Shown here piece by piece: positions 19,021 through 27,125 of a stretch of DNA of 44,773 nt. Position numbers and translations under genes: made by a program. The DNA is from Myxococcales bacterium. Its GTDB lineage: Bacteria; Myxococcota_A; Polyangia; JAHFDS01. The first letter of the stretch is position 1. Every line of letters begins with the position of its first letter. The stretch is taken from contig JAHFDS010000016.1 in NCBI GenBank assembly GCA_023248855.1, forward strand, positions 1 to 44,773, read 5' to 3'. The notes beneath the pieces are model-generated. The model did not search any database. It was not told where the DNA came from and was given only the letters and a program-made list of their open reading frames with translations.

Positions 19021-19731
19021 GTGATCACTCTTCCGCTGATTCTCTTCCTGTTCGCCGCCGATGGCGGGGTGGCCGATCCGAAGAAGGACGATGGGGACAA
19101 GCGCGCCGCGTCCGCGGTCAACGTCGCCGTCAAGGACATCCTCGGGCGCGTGCAGAAGTTCTACGACGGCATCACCGACCTCAAGGCGAGCTTCAAGCAG
19201 GACCTGACGGACGTCCGCTACAACCGGCGGCAGACGTTCTACGGCTACGTGCGCCTCAAGAAGCCGGGCAAGATGCGGTGGGACTTCCAGAGCCCGGAGA
19301 AGAAGCTGTTCGTCTCCGACGGCAAGCTGCTGTGGGTGTACGAGCCCGAGGACGAGCAGGTGTTCAAGCAGACGCTGTCGGAGTCCACGCTGCCGTCGAC
19401 CGTCACGTTCCTGTTCGGCAAGGGCCGCTTCGACAAGGAGTTCGACGCGTCCGCGCCCGAGGACGGCGGAGGCGTGCAGACGACGGCGCCGGGGCAGATC
19501 GTGCTCAAGCTGGTGCCGCGGGCGCCGAACCCGCAGTACAAGCACCTGCTCTTCGTGGTCGACATGATGAGCGGTCAGGTCGCGCGCACCGTGGTGTTCG
19601 ACCACGACGGCAAGATCAACTCGATCGCGTTCACCCGCGTCGAGACCAACTCCAAGCAGCCCGACTCGCACTTCCAGTTCGCGCCGCCCAAGGGCGTCAA
19701 GGTCCTCGATCCGAACAAGATGAAGAAATAG
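19021..19731 (+). CDS. lolA: Outer-membrane lipoprotein carrier LolA
   Basis: 236 residues. LolA carries lipoproteins through the periplasm from LolCDE to the outer membrane. The sequence shows the LolA beta-barrel pattern: VQKFYDGITDLKASFKQDL, the GYVRLKKPGKMRWDFQSPEKK strands, DGKLLWVYEPEDEQVFKQTL, then a lid-like segment and FVVDMMSGQVARTVVFDHDGKINSIAFTRVETN. The N-terminal hydrophobic run (ITLPLILFLFAADGG) is a short signal peptide, which supports the GTG 19021 start. The gene follows ftsK after 51 nt but has its own TATACT. Lipoprotein export fits the many predicted lipoproteins in this window. Confidence 0.93.
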   Translation: MITLPLILFLFAADGGVADPKKDDGDKRAASAVNVAVKDILGRVQKFYDGITDLKASFKQDLTDVRYNRRQTFYGYVRLKKPGKMRWDFQSPEKKLFVSDGKLLWVYEPEDEQVFKQTLSESTLPSTVTFLFGKGRFDKEFDASAPEDGGGVQTTAPGQIVLKLVPRAPNPQYKHLLFVVDMMSGQVARTVVFDHDGKINSIAFTRVETNSKQPDSHFQFAPPKGVKVLDPNKMKK

Positions 19732-19735
19732 CCAC

Positions 19736-20896
19736 TCAGAGCCAGCCGCGGGCGACGTCGACGATGCGATCGAGGGCGGTGACGAAGTCGAGGGGCGGGG
19801 GCAGGAGCGAGAGCACGAAGGTGCCGTGGCGGTCGAGGTCGTACAGCCAGCCGGGCTGGACCAGGACGCCCGCCTCCAGGAGCTCGAGGGCCGCGTCCTC
19901 GTCGCTGCGCGTGGCGGGCAGCTGGAGCAGGGCCGACCATCCGCCCTCGACGGGCAGGACCCGCGCGAGCTGCGACGCGGAGGCGGCCCGCGTGAGGGCC
20001 TCGAGGTTCGTGCGGACGCGCGTGACGATGGCGGCGCGGATGCCGCGGCCCGCCTCGAGCAGCGCCGGCAGGGCGTGCTGCACGGGCGCGCCCACCGAGA
20101 GGTAGGTGTCGGCGACGAGCTCGAGGTCGAGCAACGCCTCGGTCACGAGCCCGTCGGGGCCGCCGACCTCGATCCAGCCGAGCTTGAGCTGCGGCAGGCC
20201 GCACTGCTTCGAGAGCCCCCCCAGCGAGAAGGTCAGGCAGGGCGAGTCGCGCGCCAGCACCCCTGCGCGTCCGGGGTCGTCGAACAGGGGGTAGGCCCCG
20301 AAGACCTCGTCGGACACGAGCACCAGTTGGTGGCGCTCGCACAGGGCCCGGAGCGCGTCGGCCTCGTGGGTGCGGATAAACGAGCCGGTCGGGTTGTTCG
20401 GGTGCACCACCACGATGGCGCGCGTGCGCAGCCCGATGCGCTCGGCGATGTGCGCGACGTCGAGCTCCCAGCGATCCTCGGAGAATCGCAACGCATATGG
20501 GTTGGCGGATACGTTCTCCAGTCCCGCGAGGTGCTCGAACAGCGGGTAGCTCGGCTGGGGGACGAGCACGTCGTCCCCGGCGTCGCAGCACAGCTTGAAC
20601 AGCCAGGCGTAGGCTTCGCTCGTGCTGGCGCACAGGGCCACGCGGTCGGCGCGGGCCCCGGTCTCGCGCGCGACGGCGGCACGCGCGACGGGAAGACCGA
20701 GCGGCTCCGGCTCGTAGACCAGGGGACAGGGACCGCCGAGCGCGCGGCGGAGGGCGTCGGCCGGGTAAGGTAGCCCCACCGCGGTCGGGTTCGTGATGGA
20801 CAGGTCGCAGAGCGGCACGCCCTCGGCGCGGCGGGCGGCGATGGCCCTGGCGAGGCGGCTCGTGGCCTCCCCGTGCGGCACGCGGCTCGAGCGCAT
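19736..20896 (-). CDS. Class I/II PLP-dependent aminotransferase
   Basis: A 386-residue fold-type I aminotransferase. Visible signatures are the N-terminal ITNPTAVGLPYP, the cofactor-phosphate site CASTSEAYAWLFK, VVVHPNNPTGSF (Asn contact to PLP), SDEVFGAYPLF (Asp to the pyridine nitrogen), the Schiff-base lysine in SLGGLSKQCG (Lys230) and the carboxylate-binding region near the end. It resembles aspartate/alanine-type aminotransferases; the substrate pair cannot be fixed. The ATG at 20896 has TACAAA 9 nt upstream and no Shine-Dalgarno. Its stop is 4 nt from the convergent lolA stop, and it is divergent from fdhD. Confidence 0.9.
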   Translation of the reverse strand: MRSSRVPHGEATSRLARAIAARRAEGVPLCDLSITNPTAVGLPYPADALRRALGGPCPLVYEPEPLGLPVARAAVARETGARADRVALCASTSEAYAWLFKLCCDAGDDVLVPQPSYPLFEHLAGLENVSANPYALRFSEDRWELDVAHIAERIGLRTRAIVVVHPNNPTGSFIRTHEADALRALCERHQLVLVSDEVFGAYPLFDDPGRAGVLARDSPCLTFSLGGLSKQCGLPQLKLGWIEVGGPDGLVTEALLDLELVADTYLSVGAPVQHALPALLEAGRGIRAAIVTRVRTNLEALTRAASASQLARVLPVEGGWSALLQLPATRSDEDAALELLEAGVLVQPGWLYDLDRHGTFVLSLLPPPLDFVTALDRIVDVARGWL

Positions 20897-20961
20897 GGTC
20901 GCGCGTTTGTACCACCGCCATGGCCTTGCGTGCGGCCGCGCGGGGCGTAGCCTTCTCGCAC

Positions 20962-21753
20962 ATGCACGAGATCGAGGCGGTCCAGGTCGTACGCCTCTCG
21001 GCGGCGGGTCCGCGACAGGAGCGCGATCACGTGGCCGTGGAGGCGCCGCTCGAGATCCGGGTGGATGGAGCGCCCGTGACGATCACGCTGCGCACGCCCG
21101 GAGACGATGAGGCGCTTGCGCGGGGCCTCTTGTTCGCCGAGGGCTTGATCGCGGGCGGAGGGCGAGCGGGCCCCCGCGTCTTGGCCGTCCACCCGCAGGG
21201 GGAGCAGGGGATCGAGCTCCACCTCGACGCGCCGCTGGCGGCGGGCGGGGCCCGACGCGCCTTCCTGGCCACCTCGAGCTGCGGGGCCTGTGGCAAGGAC
21301 TCGCTCGAGGCGCTCCGGGTGGACCTTCCGCCGGTGCCGCCGGGTTTCTCGGTGGCCCGCGCGGTGGTGGCGTCGCTCCCGGACCGGCTGCGCTCGGCGC
21401 AGCGTGCCTTCGAGGCCACGGGAGGATTGCACGCCGCGGGAGCGTTCGATGCGGCCGGACAGATGCTGGTCGTACGCGAGGACGTGGGGCGGCACAACGC
21501 GGTCGACAAGGTGGTGGGCTGGGCCCACCAGGCCGGACGGCTGCCATTTTCGGACGCGATCTTGTGCGTGTCGGGCCGGACCAGCTACGAGATCGTGCAG
21601 AAGGCCGTGTGCGCGGGGTTTCCCGTGGTGGCGGCGGTCTCGGCGCCGAGCTCGCTCGCGATCGCGTTCGCCGAGGCGTACGGGGTGGCGCTGTGTGGCT
21701 TCGTGCGCGCCGGGGCGGTCACGGTCTACGCGCACGCGGAGCGCATTGGCTGA
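20962..21753 (+). CDS. fdhD: Formate dehydrogenase accessory sulfurtransferase FdhD
   Basis: 263 residues. FdhD moves sulfur from a cysteine desulfurase to the molybdenum/tungsten bis-MGD cofactor of formate dehydrogenase. The transfer site is the CxxC loop SSCGACGK (Cys107, Cys110). Other family marks are LRTPGDDEALARGLLFAEGLI, the VVREDVGRHNAVDKVVG block, the SGRTSYEIVQKA block and APSSLAIAFAE. ATG 20962 fits the family N-terminus; TAGCCT lies 8 nt upstream. No formate dehydrogenase gene is nearby, so the client enzyme is encoded elsewhere. Confidence 0.95.
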   Translation: MHEIEAVQVVRLSAAGPRQERDHVAVEAPLEIRVDGAPVTITLRTPGDDEALARGLLFAEGLIAGGGRAGPRVLAVHPQGEQGIELHLDAPLAAGGARRAFLATSSCGACGKDSLEALRVDLPPVPPGFSVARAVVASLPDRLRSAQRAFEATGGLHAAGAFDAAGQMLVVREDVGRHNAVDKVVGWAHQAGRLPFSDAILCVSGRTSYEIVQKAVCAGFPVVAAVSAPSSLAIAFAEAYGVALCGFVRAGAVTVYAHAERIG

Positions 21754-21778
21754 GCGCCCCTGGCAGCCGCAGTGGCCC

Positions 21779-21802
21779 CCCGGTCAGGAAAACCTGACCG
21801 GG
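21779..21802. terminator. Perfect 10-bp hairpin after fdhD
   Basis: CCCGGTCAGG - AAAA - CCTGACCGGG is a perfect 10-bp stem with a 4-nt loop, 25 nt after the fdhD stop. There is no T tract, so it may be a weak terminator, an RNA-end protector or an operator. A smaller inverted repeat, GCCATC...GATGGC, sits at 21839-21854 before the hisC-like gene. Confidence 0.55.
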
Positions 21803-21895
21803 CCCGTGCGATCGGTTGTATGGATCACAGGAGGATAGGCCATCCACAGATGGCGCGTGTATTGCTTGGACCGCTAGCATGACAGCGCGCAGGCC

Positions 21896-22963
21896 ATGCT
21901 GACCGGGCTCAATGCCGGCGTCGCCAATCAGGACGCCCTGACCCGGATGCACCTGTCCGAGAGCCACCACGGCTGCTCGCCCGCGGTTTGGCCCGGGCTT
22001 GCGGCCGAGGCGGAGCGGCTCAGGTTCTATCCCGAGCCGGACTGTCGCCGCATTCGCGAGCGGATTGCCGAGCACCACGGGGTGACGCTCGAAGAGGTCG
22101 TCGTCGGCAATGGCACCGACGAGCTCATCCTGATGGCCTCGCTCGCGTTCCTGGACGGCGGCCTTGGCGCGGTCGGCTCGTCGGCCACGTTTCCGGGCTA
22201 TCTCATGTCGGCGGCGCTTGCGCGCACGCCATTGCGTGAGGTCCCGCTCGACGGCTACCGCATCCCGCTCGAGGGCATCGCCGCGGCCTGCGAGGAGGCG
22301 CCAGCCGTGGCCTTCCTGTGCAACCCGCACAATCCGGCTGGAACGGCGGCGGGGGCGTCCGAGCTGGAGCGCTTCTTCGGGCGCGTGCAGGCCCAAGGGA
22401 CGCTGGTGCTCGTCGACGAGGCCTACGCGGAGTTCGCAGGCGAGGCGTTCGCCTCGACGCTGCCCCTCGTGCAAGCGGGACATCGCGCCATCGTGCTGAG
22501 GACCTTCTCCAAGGCCTATGGCCTCGCGGGCCTTCGCATCGGGTACGCCATCGGACCGAGTGGGGACATCGCCCGGATGCTTCGGGTCAAGGCGTCGCAG
22601 CCGTTCTCGGTGAACCGCCTGGCGCAAGCGGCGGCGGCGATCGCGCTCGAGGATCAAGCCTTCCTCCGACACGTGGTCAGCGAGACGCGTCGTGCCAAGC
22701 AGATGTTTTGCGAGGGGATGGATCGGATCGGCGTCCCCTGGATCCCTTCCGAGACCAACTTCGTGCTCATCCGCGTCCCCGACAGCAAGGACGTCTGCGG
22801 CCGCCTGCACCGGGATCACGGCGTCCTGTGCCGGGATGCCGGCCTGTTCGGGCTGTCGGGTCACGTGCGCGTCTCCATGGGGCGGGTCGAGCAGATGGCG
22901 CCGGTGCTCGCCGCGATCACCGAGATCCTGCGCGCCCCCGCGCCGGCGGGCGCTACGGGCTGA
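21896..22963 (+). CDS. hisC: HisC-like histidinol-phosphate (or aromatic) aminotransferase
   Basis: A 355-residue HisC-type PLP aminotransferase: it starts with the substrate/N-terminal block LNAGVANQDALTRMHLSES, then VVVGNGTDELILMA, FLCNPHNPAGT, VLVDEAYAEFAG, the Schiff-base lysine in RTFSKAYGLAGLRIGYA (Lys206), and ends with the carboxylate-binding Arg in GHVRVSMG. HisC makes histidinol phosphate from imidazole-acetol phosphate, and many HisC homologues also act on aromatic keto acids. No other his genes are near. The gene converges on a class II DAHP synthase with an 11-bp overlap, which makes an aromatic-amino-acid role worth considering. Confidence 0.85.
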   Translation: MLTGLNAGVANQDALTRMHLSESHHGCSPAVWPGLAAEAERLRFYPEPDCRRIRERIAEHHGVTLEEVVVGNGTDELILMASLAFLDGGLGAVGSSATFPGYLMSAALARTPLREVPLDGYRIPLEGIAAACEEAPAVAFLCNPHNPAGTAAGASELERFFGRVQAQGTLVLVDEAYAEFAGEAFASTLPLVQAGHRAIVLRTFSKAYGLAGLRIGYAIGPSGDIARMLRVKASQPFSVNRLAQAAAAIALEDQAFLRHVVSETRRAKQMFCEGMDRIGVPWIPSETNFVLIRVPDSKDVCGRLHRDHGVLCRDAGLFGLSGHVRVSMGRVEQMAPVLAAITEILRAPAPAGATG

Positions 22964-24329
22964 CGCTGCCCGAGCGCCGCATCGCGGCCATGCGCCTGGC
23001 GATGCGGAAGCTCATCTCGAGGGCCTGGCGATAGTTCAGGCGCGGATCGCACGCCGTCAGGTAGTTGCGGTCGAGATCGGCCTCGGTGAGCCCGCCGCCG
23101 ATGCACTCGGTGACGTCGTCCCCCGTGAGCTCGAAGTGGACGCCGCCGAGCTGCGTGCCCAGGCTCGCGTGCACCTCGAAGGAGCACTCGATCTCGCGGA
23201 GGATGTCGTCGAAGCTCCGGGTCTTGAGGCCGCCCGGCGTCACCATCATGTTGCCGTGCATGGGGTCGCACACCCACAGGACCCGCCGGCCGCCTCGCAT
23301 GACGCCCTCCACCAGGGGCGGCAGGGCCCGCTCGACCTTCGCCGCGCCCATCCGGGTGACGAGCACGATCTTGCCTGCCGCGTCCGTCGGGTTCAGCCGC
23401 TCGAGGAGCCGCAGCACGTCGTCTGGCGTCGCGCTCGGACCGAGCTTGATGCCCACCGGGTTCTCCACGCCGCGAAACAGCTCCACGTGCGCGCCGTCGA
23501 GATCGCGCGTGCGCTCGCCGATCCAGGGCAGATGCGTCGTCAGCAGGTAGTGGCCGCTTCGTCGCGGCACCTGGCGCGTCTGCGCGGATTCGTAGTGGAG
23601 GTTCAGGCCCTCGTGGCTCGAGTAGAACTCGACCCGTGAGAGGTCATCGACCGGGCGCTCCCCGAGGGCCTCCATGAAGCGGAGGGCCTCGGCGAGCTTC
23701 TCGCTCGTGCTCTGGTACTCGTCGCGGAGCTCGGCGGGCAGCTCGGCGCGCTCGAAGAAGGAGAGATCCCAGTACTCCGGGTGGTGCAGGTCGGCGAACC
23801 CGCCGGCGCTGAGCGAGCGGATGAAATTGAGCGTCATGGCCGCGTGGGTGTACCCGGTGAGCATGAGGTTCGGGTCGGCGCGGCGAGCGGAGGCCTCGAA
23901 CTCGGGGCGGTTGACGAGGTCCCCGAAGTAGCTGGGCAGCGTGAGGCCCTGCTTCGTCTCCGTCGGGCTCGACCGGGGTTTGGCGTACTGGCCGGCGAAG
24001 CGCCCGACGCGGATAATGGGCCGCTTGCCGCCGTGGATGAGCACGAGGGACATCTGGAGCAGGATCTTCAGCTTGTTCACGATCACGGCCGGCTGGCAGT
24101 CGTCGATCGCTTCGGCGCAGTCGCCTCCCTGGAGGAGGAAGCGCTTGCCCTGCTGGGCCTCGGCGAGTAGGCGCTTGAGTCGCTCGATCTCCCACGACGT
24201 GACGAGGGGCGGCAAACCGCGGAGCTTGCGCACGACGGCCTCGACCGCCGCCGGATCGTCGTACGCGATCTGTTGCGCCTCCGGCTTGGTCTGCCAGCTC
24301 GAAGGGGACCAGGGCTCGACCGGGATCAT
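22953..24329 (-). CDS. Class II 3-deoxy-7-phosphoheptulonate (DAHP) synthase
   Basis: 458 residues, the usual length of plant-type (class II) DAHP synthases, which join phosphoenolpyruvate and erythrose-4-phosphate as the first step of the shikimate pathway. Motifs: the WQTKPEAQQIAYDD start region, LLQGGDCAEAI (metal-binding Cys), RVGRFAGQYAKPRS, FYSSHEGLNLHYE, GIKLGPSATPDD, WVCDPMHGN (His), GGVHFELTGDDVTEC (Glu) and TACDPRLNY (Asp). The full active site is present. The ATG at 24329 has TAGGAT 9 nt upstream. It overlaps the convergent hisC-like gene by 11 bp. Class II enzymes serve either primary metabolism or natural-product clusters; no such cluster is visible here. Confidence 0.96.
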   Translation of the reverse strand: MIPVEPWSPSSWQTKPEAQQIAYDDPAAVEAVVRKLRGLPPLVTSWEIERLKRLLAEAQQGKRFLLQGGDCAEAIDDCQPAVIVNKLKILLQMSLVLIHGGKRPIIRVGRFAGQYAKPRSSPTETKQGLTLPSYFGDLVNRPEFEASARRADPNLMLTGYTHAAMTLNFIRSLSAGGFADLHHPEYWDLSFFERAELPAELRDEYQSTSEKLAEALRFMEALGERPVDDLSRVEFYSSHEGLNLHYESAQTRQVPRRSGHYLLTTHLPWIGERTRDLDGAHVELFRGVENPVGIKLGPSATPDDVLRLLERLNPTDAAGKIVLVTRMGAAKVERALPPLVEGVMRGGRRVLWVCDPMHGNMMVTPGGLKTRSFDDILREIECSFEVHASLGTQLGGVHFELTGDDVTECIGGGLTEADLDRNYLTACDPRLNYRQALEMSFRIARRMAAMRRSGSVSP

Positions 24330-24408
24330 GACGCCCTCATCCTAGTGCAACCCCGAGCCGCGAGCCCGCGAGCCGCCGTGGCTCGCTGCCGGGCCGGACT
24401 CGTGCATC

Positions 24409-25476
24409 ATGAGCGTGACATCGATGGCCACCTCGACCTTCGTGTGGGCGACGCATCAGGTCCCGGTGACGCGCTGGTTCAAGGCCGAGCTGCGGCAGCG
24501 GGCGCCGACGCTGCACTTCGCGTATGCACGGCCGGGCCTGTCGACCTTCAAGGTCTCCGGGGAAATGCTCGAGGCCGACTTCGCGCTTCCGTCCTCGTTC
24601 GCCCGCGCCTACGGCGTGTCCCTCGGTCGCGCGCGCGCGGAGGAGGAGGTGATGGGCCTTTCCGAGGGCCTGCCCGCCGGGCGCTTGCGGCTGCATGTCT
24701 TCGAGCGGGACATCGACGTGCCCGTGGACGAGCAAGCGCCTGCCGCAAGGGGGCAGCGAGCGGCCAGCGTACGGGCGGCCCTGCTCGCGCGGGCCCCCGA
24801 GCGCTTTGCTGCGGAACCTGCGGCCGGGCCGGAGGACCTCGTGCTGGACGTGGTGGTCGCGCACGCCTCGCAGCCCGACGACGGCTGGCTGGTCGGTTGC
24901 CACCGCCACCACCGCGGGCACGGCCCGGAGCCGGGCGGCGTCACGCACGTGCCTCTGCCCGAGGAGGCTCCGTCGCGGGCCTGGTGCAAGGTCGAAGAGG
25001 TACTGCGCTGGGCCGACTTCGCCCTCGCGCCCCGTGAACGAGCGATCGAGATCGGCTCGGCGCCCGGCGGCGCGAGTCAGGCCTTGCTGGCTCGCGGGCT
25101 CGACGTCTTCGGTATCGATCCGGGGCCGATGGACCCGCGGGTGCTGCGCTTTTCCGGGCCCCACGGCAATCGCTTCGTGCACCTTGGGGTGCCTGCCGCC
25201 AAGGTGCAGCGGAGTCAGCTACCACATCACTACGAGTGGCTGCTCTGCGACGTCAACCTGGCTCCGATGGTGGCACTCAGATACGTCGAGCGATTCACGG
25301 CCCTCGCGCACGGGGGGCTCAAGGGGGCCGTCCTGACCCTCAAGCTCAATGACGAGGGCGTCTTCGCAGCCCTGCCCAGGCTGCGAGAGCGGATCGCGAA
25401 GCTCGGGGCTCGGGAGGTGCGCTACACCCAAGTCCCGAGCCATCGCTCCGAGATCGCCGCCATCCTGCGCTACTGA
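24409..25476 (+). CDS. RlmM/FtsJ-like 2'-O-ribose RNA methyltransferase
   Basis: 355 residues. The C-terminal Rossmann domain is of FtsJ/RrmJ type with SAM motif I IEIGSAPGGAS (215-223) and FGIDPGPMDP. The K-D-K-E tetrad is traceable as Lys in CKVEEVLRWADF, Asp in LLCDVNLAP, Lys in LTLKLND and Glu in SHRSEIAAIL. A ~190-residue N-terminal part fits the THUMP-containing half of RlmM, which methylates C2498 of 23S rRNA, so an rRNA target is likely but not proven. The start could be ATG 24409 or ATG 24424. Confidence 0.85.
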   Translation: MSVTSMATSTFVWATHQVPVTRWFKAELRQRAPTLHFAYARPGLSTFKVSGEMLEADFALPSSFARAYGVSLGRARAEEEVMGLSEGLPAGRLRLHVFERDIDVPVDEQAPAARGQRAASVRAALLARAPERFAAEPAAGPEDLVLDVVVAHASQPDDGWLVGCHRHHRGHGPEPGGVTHVPLPEEAPSRAWCKVEEVLRWADFALAPRERAIEIGSAPGGASQALLARGLDVFGIDPGPMDPRVLRFSGPHGNRFVHLGVPAAKVQRSQLPHHYEWLLCDVNLAPMVALRYVERFTALAHGGLKGAVLTLKLNDEGVFAALPRLRERIAKLGAREVRYTQVPSHRSEIAAILRY

Positions 25477-25513
25477 GCCTCGGGAGGATCCCGGGCTGTA
25501 CTATGGACGCAAC

Positions 25514-27004
25514 ATGCCGCCGCAGACTCGCGCCGAGAGCACCTCGTATCAGGAGACGTCGCTGCATCGCGACGTGATGGAATACATGGCCGCGCTCGAC
25601 GACCCCCGGCTCAGCATCTCGACGTTCGGCATGAGCCCGCAAGGCCGCGAGATGCCGCTCGTGGTCATGTCCGCCCACGGCGTCAAGACGCCAGCCGAGT
25701 CGCGGCGACGCCGCCTTCCCGTCGTCCTGGTGATCAACGGCATCCACGCCGGCGAGGTCGAGGGCAAGGAGGCGAGTCTGATGCTCATGCGCGACCTCGC
25801 GAAAAGCGAGCTGCTCGCCGAGATGACGCTGGTGATCGTTCCGCTGTTCAACCCCGACGGCAATGACGCGCTCGATGCGGCAAACCGGAAATTGAACCTC
25901 GCCAGGCTCGAGGGTCAGTGCGGGCCCAGGCTCGTGGGGACCCGCGTCAGCGCCTCCGGGATCAACTTGAACCGCGACTACATGCGTCAGGCGGCCCCGG
26001 AAACGCGGCTGTTACAGTCGCAGGTGGTGCACCTGTGGCAGCCCGACCTCACGATCGACACGCATGCGACCAATGGCTCGGTCCACCGCTTCTCGATGAC
26101 CTATGACGTGCCGCATACCGTCGAAAGCGGGCGCCCCGAGCCGATCGCCTACATGCGCGACCAGATGATGCCGGCGGTGACCCGGGCGCTGGCGCGCGAC
26201 CACGGGCTGCTCGCCGGATGGTATGGGACGTTCCTCGAAGACGAGCGTGCGCTCGACGCACGCTCGGACGCCGATCCGCACGCTCCGGTGCGCGACGGGT
26301 GGATGACGTACACGCATCATCCGCGGTTCGGCAGCAACTACCGGGGCCTGGCGAGCCGGCTCGATCTCCTGCTCGAGTGCTACTCGTATCTCGACTACCC
26401 GGACCGGGTGCGCACGACGTATGCGACGCTGCTCGAGGCCTTTCGCCATGTCGCGTCGCACCGGGACGACATCCTGCAGGTCGTGGCAAGCAGCCAGGCG
26501 CCACGCGATCGCGTCGCCGTACGCTATCGGCTCGAGTCATTCGAGGCGCCGATCACGATTCCGACGCGAACGCCGCGCACGCTGGAGGGCGCACCGAGCC
26601 AGGTGTCGGTCCCGCATTTCGCCAACTTCGTCGGCAGCGCGATCGTCGATCGCCCGCGCGCGTACCTGGTTCCGCCGCGCGTCGCCGAGCACCTCGAGCG
26701 GCATGGCTTTCGAGCCGAGCCGGCCAGCGGTGAGCTCGACGGCGAGATCGCGACGATCACCAGGTGCGGCCGCGAGGGCGGCCGGAAGATCCTCGAGTCA
26801 GCGACCGTCGGCGACGTCGAAGTCGAGTGGAAGCGACAGACGCGCCGAGCGCCGCCCGGCGCCAAGCTCGTGCGCACGGATCATCCGCTCGCAGCGATCG
26901 CCGTGTACCTGTGCGAGCCCGAGAGTGACGACGGAGCCATCGAGAACGGCCTCGTCGAGGCGCCGCCACTCGGCGGCGAGTACTCCATCTGGCGCATTGT
27001 GTAA
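25514..27004 (+). CDS. M14 family zinc carboxypeptidase-like protein
   Basis: 496 residues. The metallocarboxypeptidase A fold is shown by INGIHAGEVEGKEA (zinc ligands His78 and Glu81), SGINLNRDYMR (Asn-Arg substrate contact), TIDTHATNG (third ligand His184) and the catalytic Glu in LDLLLECYSYLDYP (Glu288). A C-terminal beta-rich domain of ~130 residues follows (VSVPHFANFVGSAIVDRPRAYLVPP...). No signal peptide is visible, so it may be cytoplasmic, which is unusual for M14 digestive enzymes and fits amidoligase-linked or peptide-recycling subfamilies. The start at ATG 25514 is preceded by TACTAT with a 9-nt gap. Confidence 0.88.
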   Translation: MPPQTRAESTSYQETSLHRDVMEYMAALDDPRLSISTFGMSPQGREMPLVVMSAHGVKTPAESRRRRLPVVLVINGIHAGEVEGKEASLMLMRDLAKSELLAEMTLVIVPLFNPDGNDALDAANRKLNLARLEGQCGPRLVGTRVSASGINLNRDYMRQAAPETRLLQSQVVHLWQPDLTIDTHATNGSVHRFSMTYDVPHTVESGRPEPIAYMRDQMMPAVTRALARDHGLLAGWYGTFLEDERALDARSDADPHAPVRDGWMTYTHHPRFGSNYRGLASRLDLLLECYSYLDYPDRVRTTYATLLEAFRHVASHRDDILQVVASSQAPRDRVAVRYRLESFEAPITIPTRTPRTLEGAPSQVSVPHFANFVGSAIVDRPRAYLVPPRVAEHLERHGFRAEPASGELDGEIATITRCGREGGRKILESATVGDVEVEWKRQTRRAPPGAKLVRTDHPLAAIAVYLCEPESDDGAIENGLVEAPPLGGEYSIWRIV

Positions 27005-27125
27005 TCACGCTCCCCTCAGTCGCGATCGCGGTCGGTCCGGCTCCGGGCGATCCTGGTCAGAGCACGCTCCAGCTGCTCCGGCCGGTCCTGTTGACGGCGA
27101 GCGGTCGCCGCGCGACCGTGGAGGG

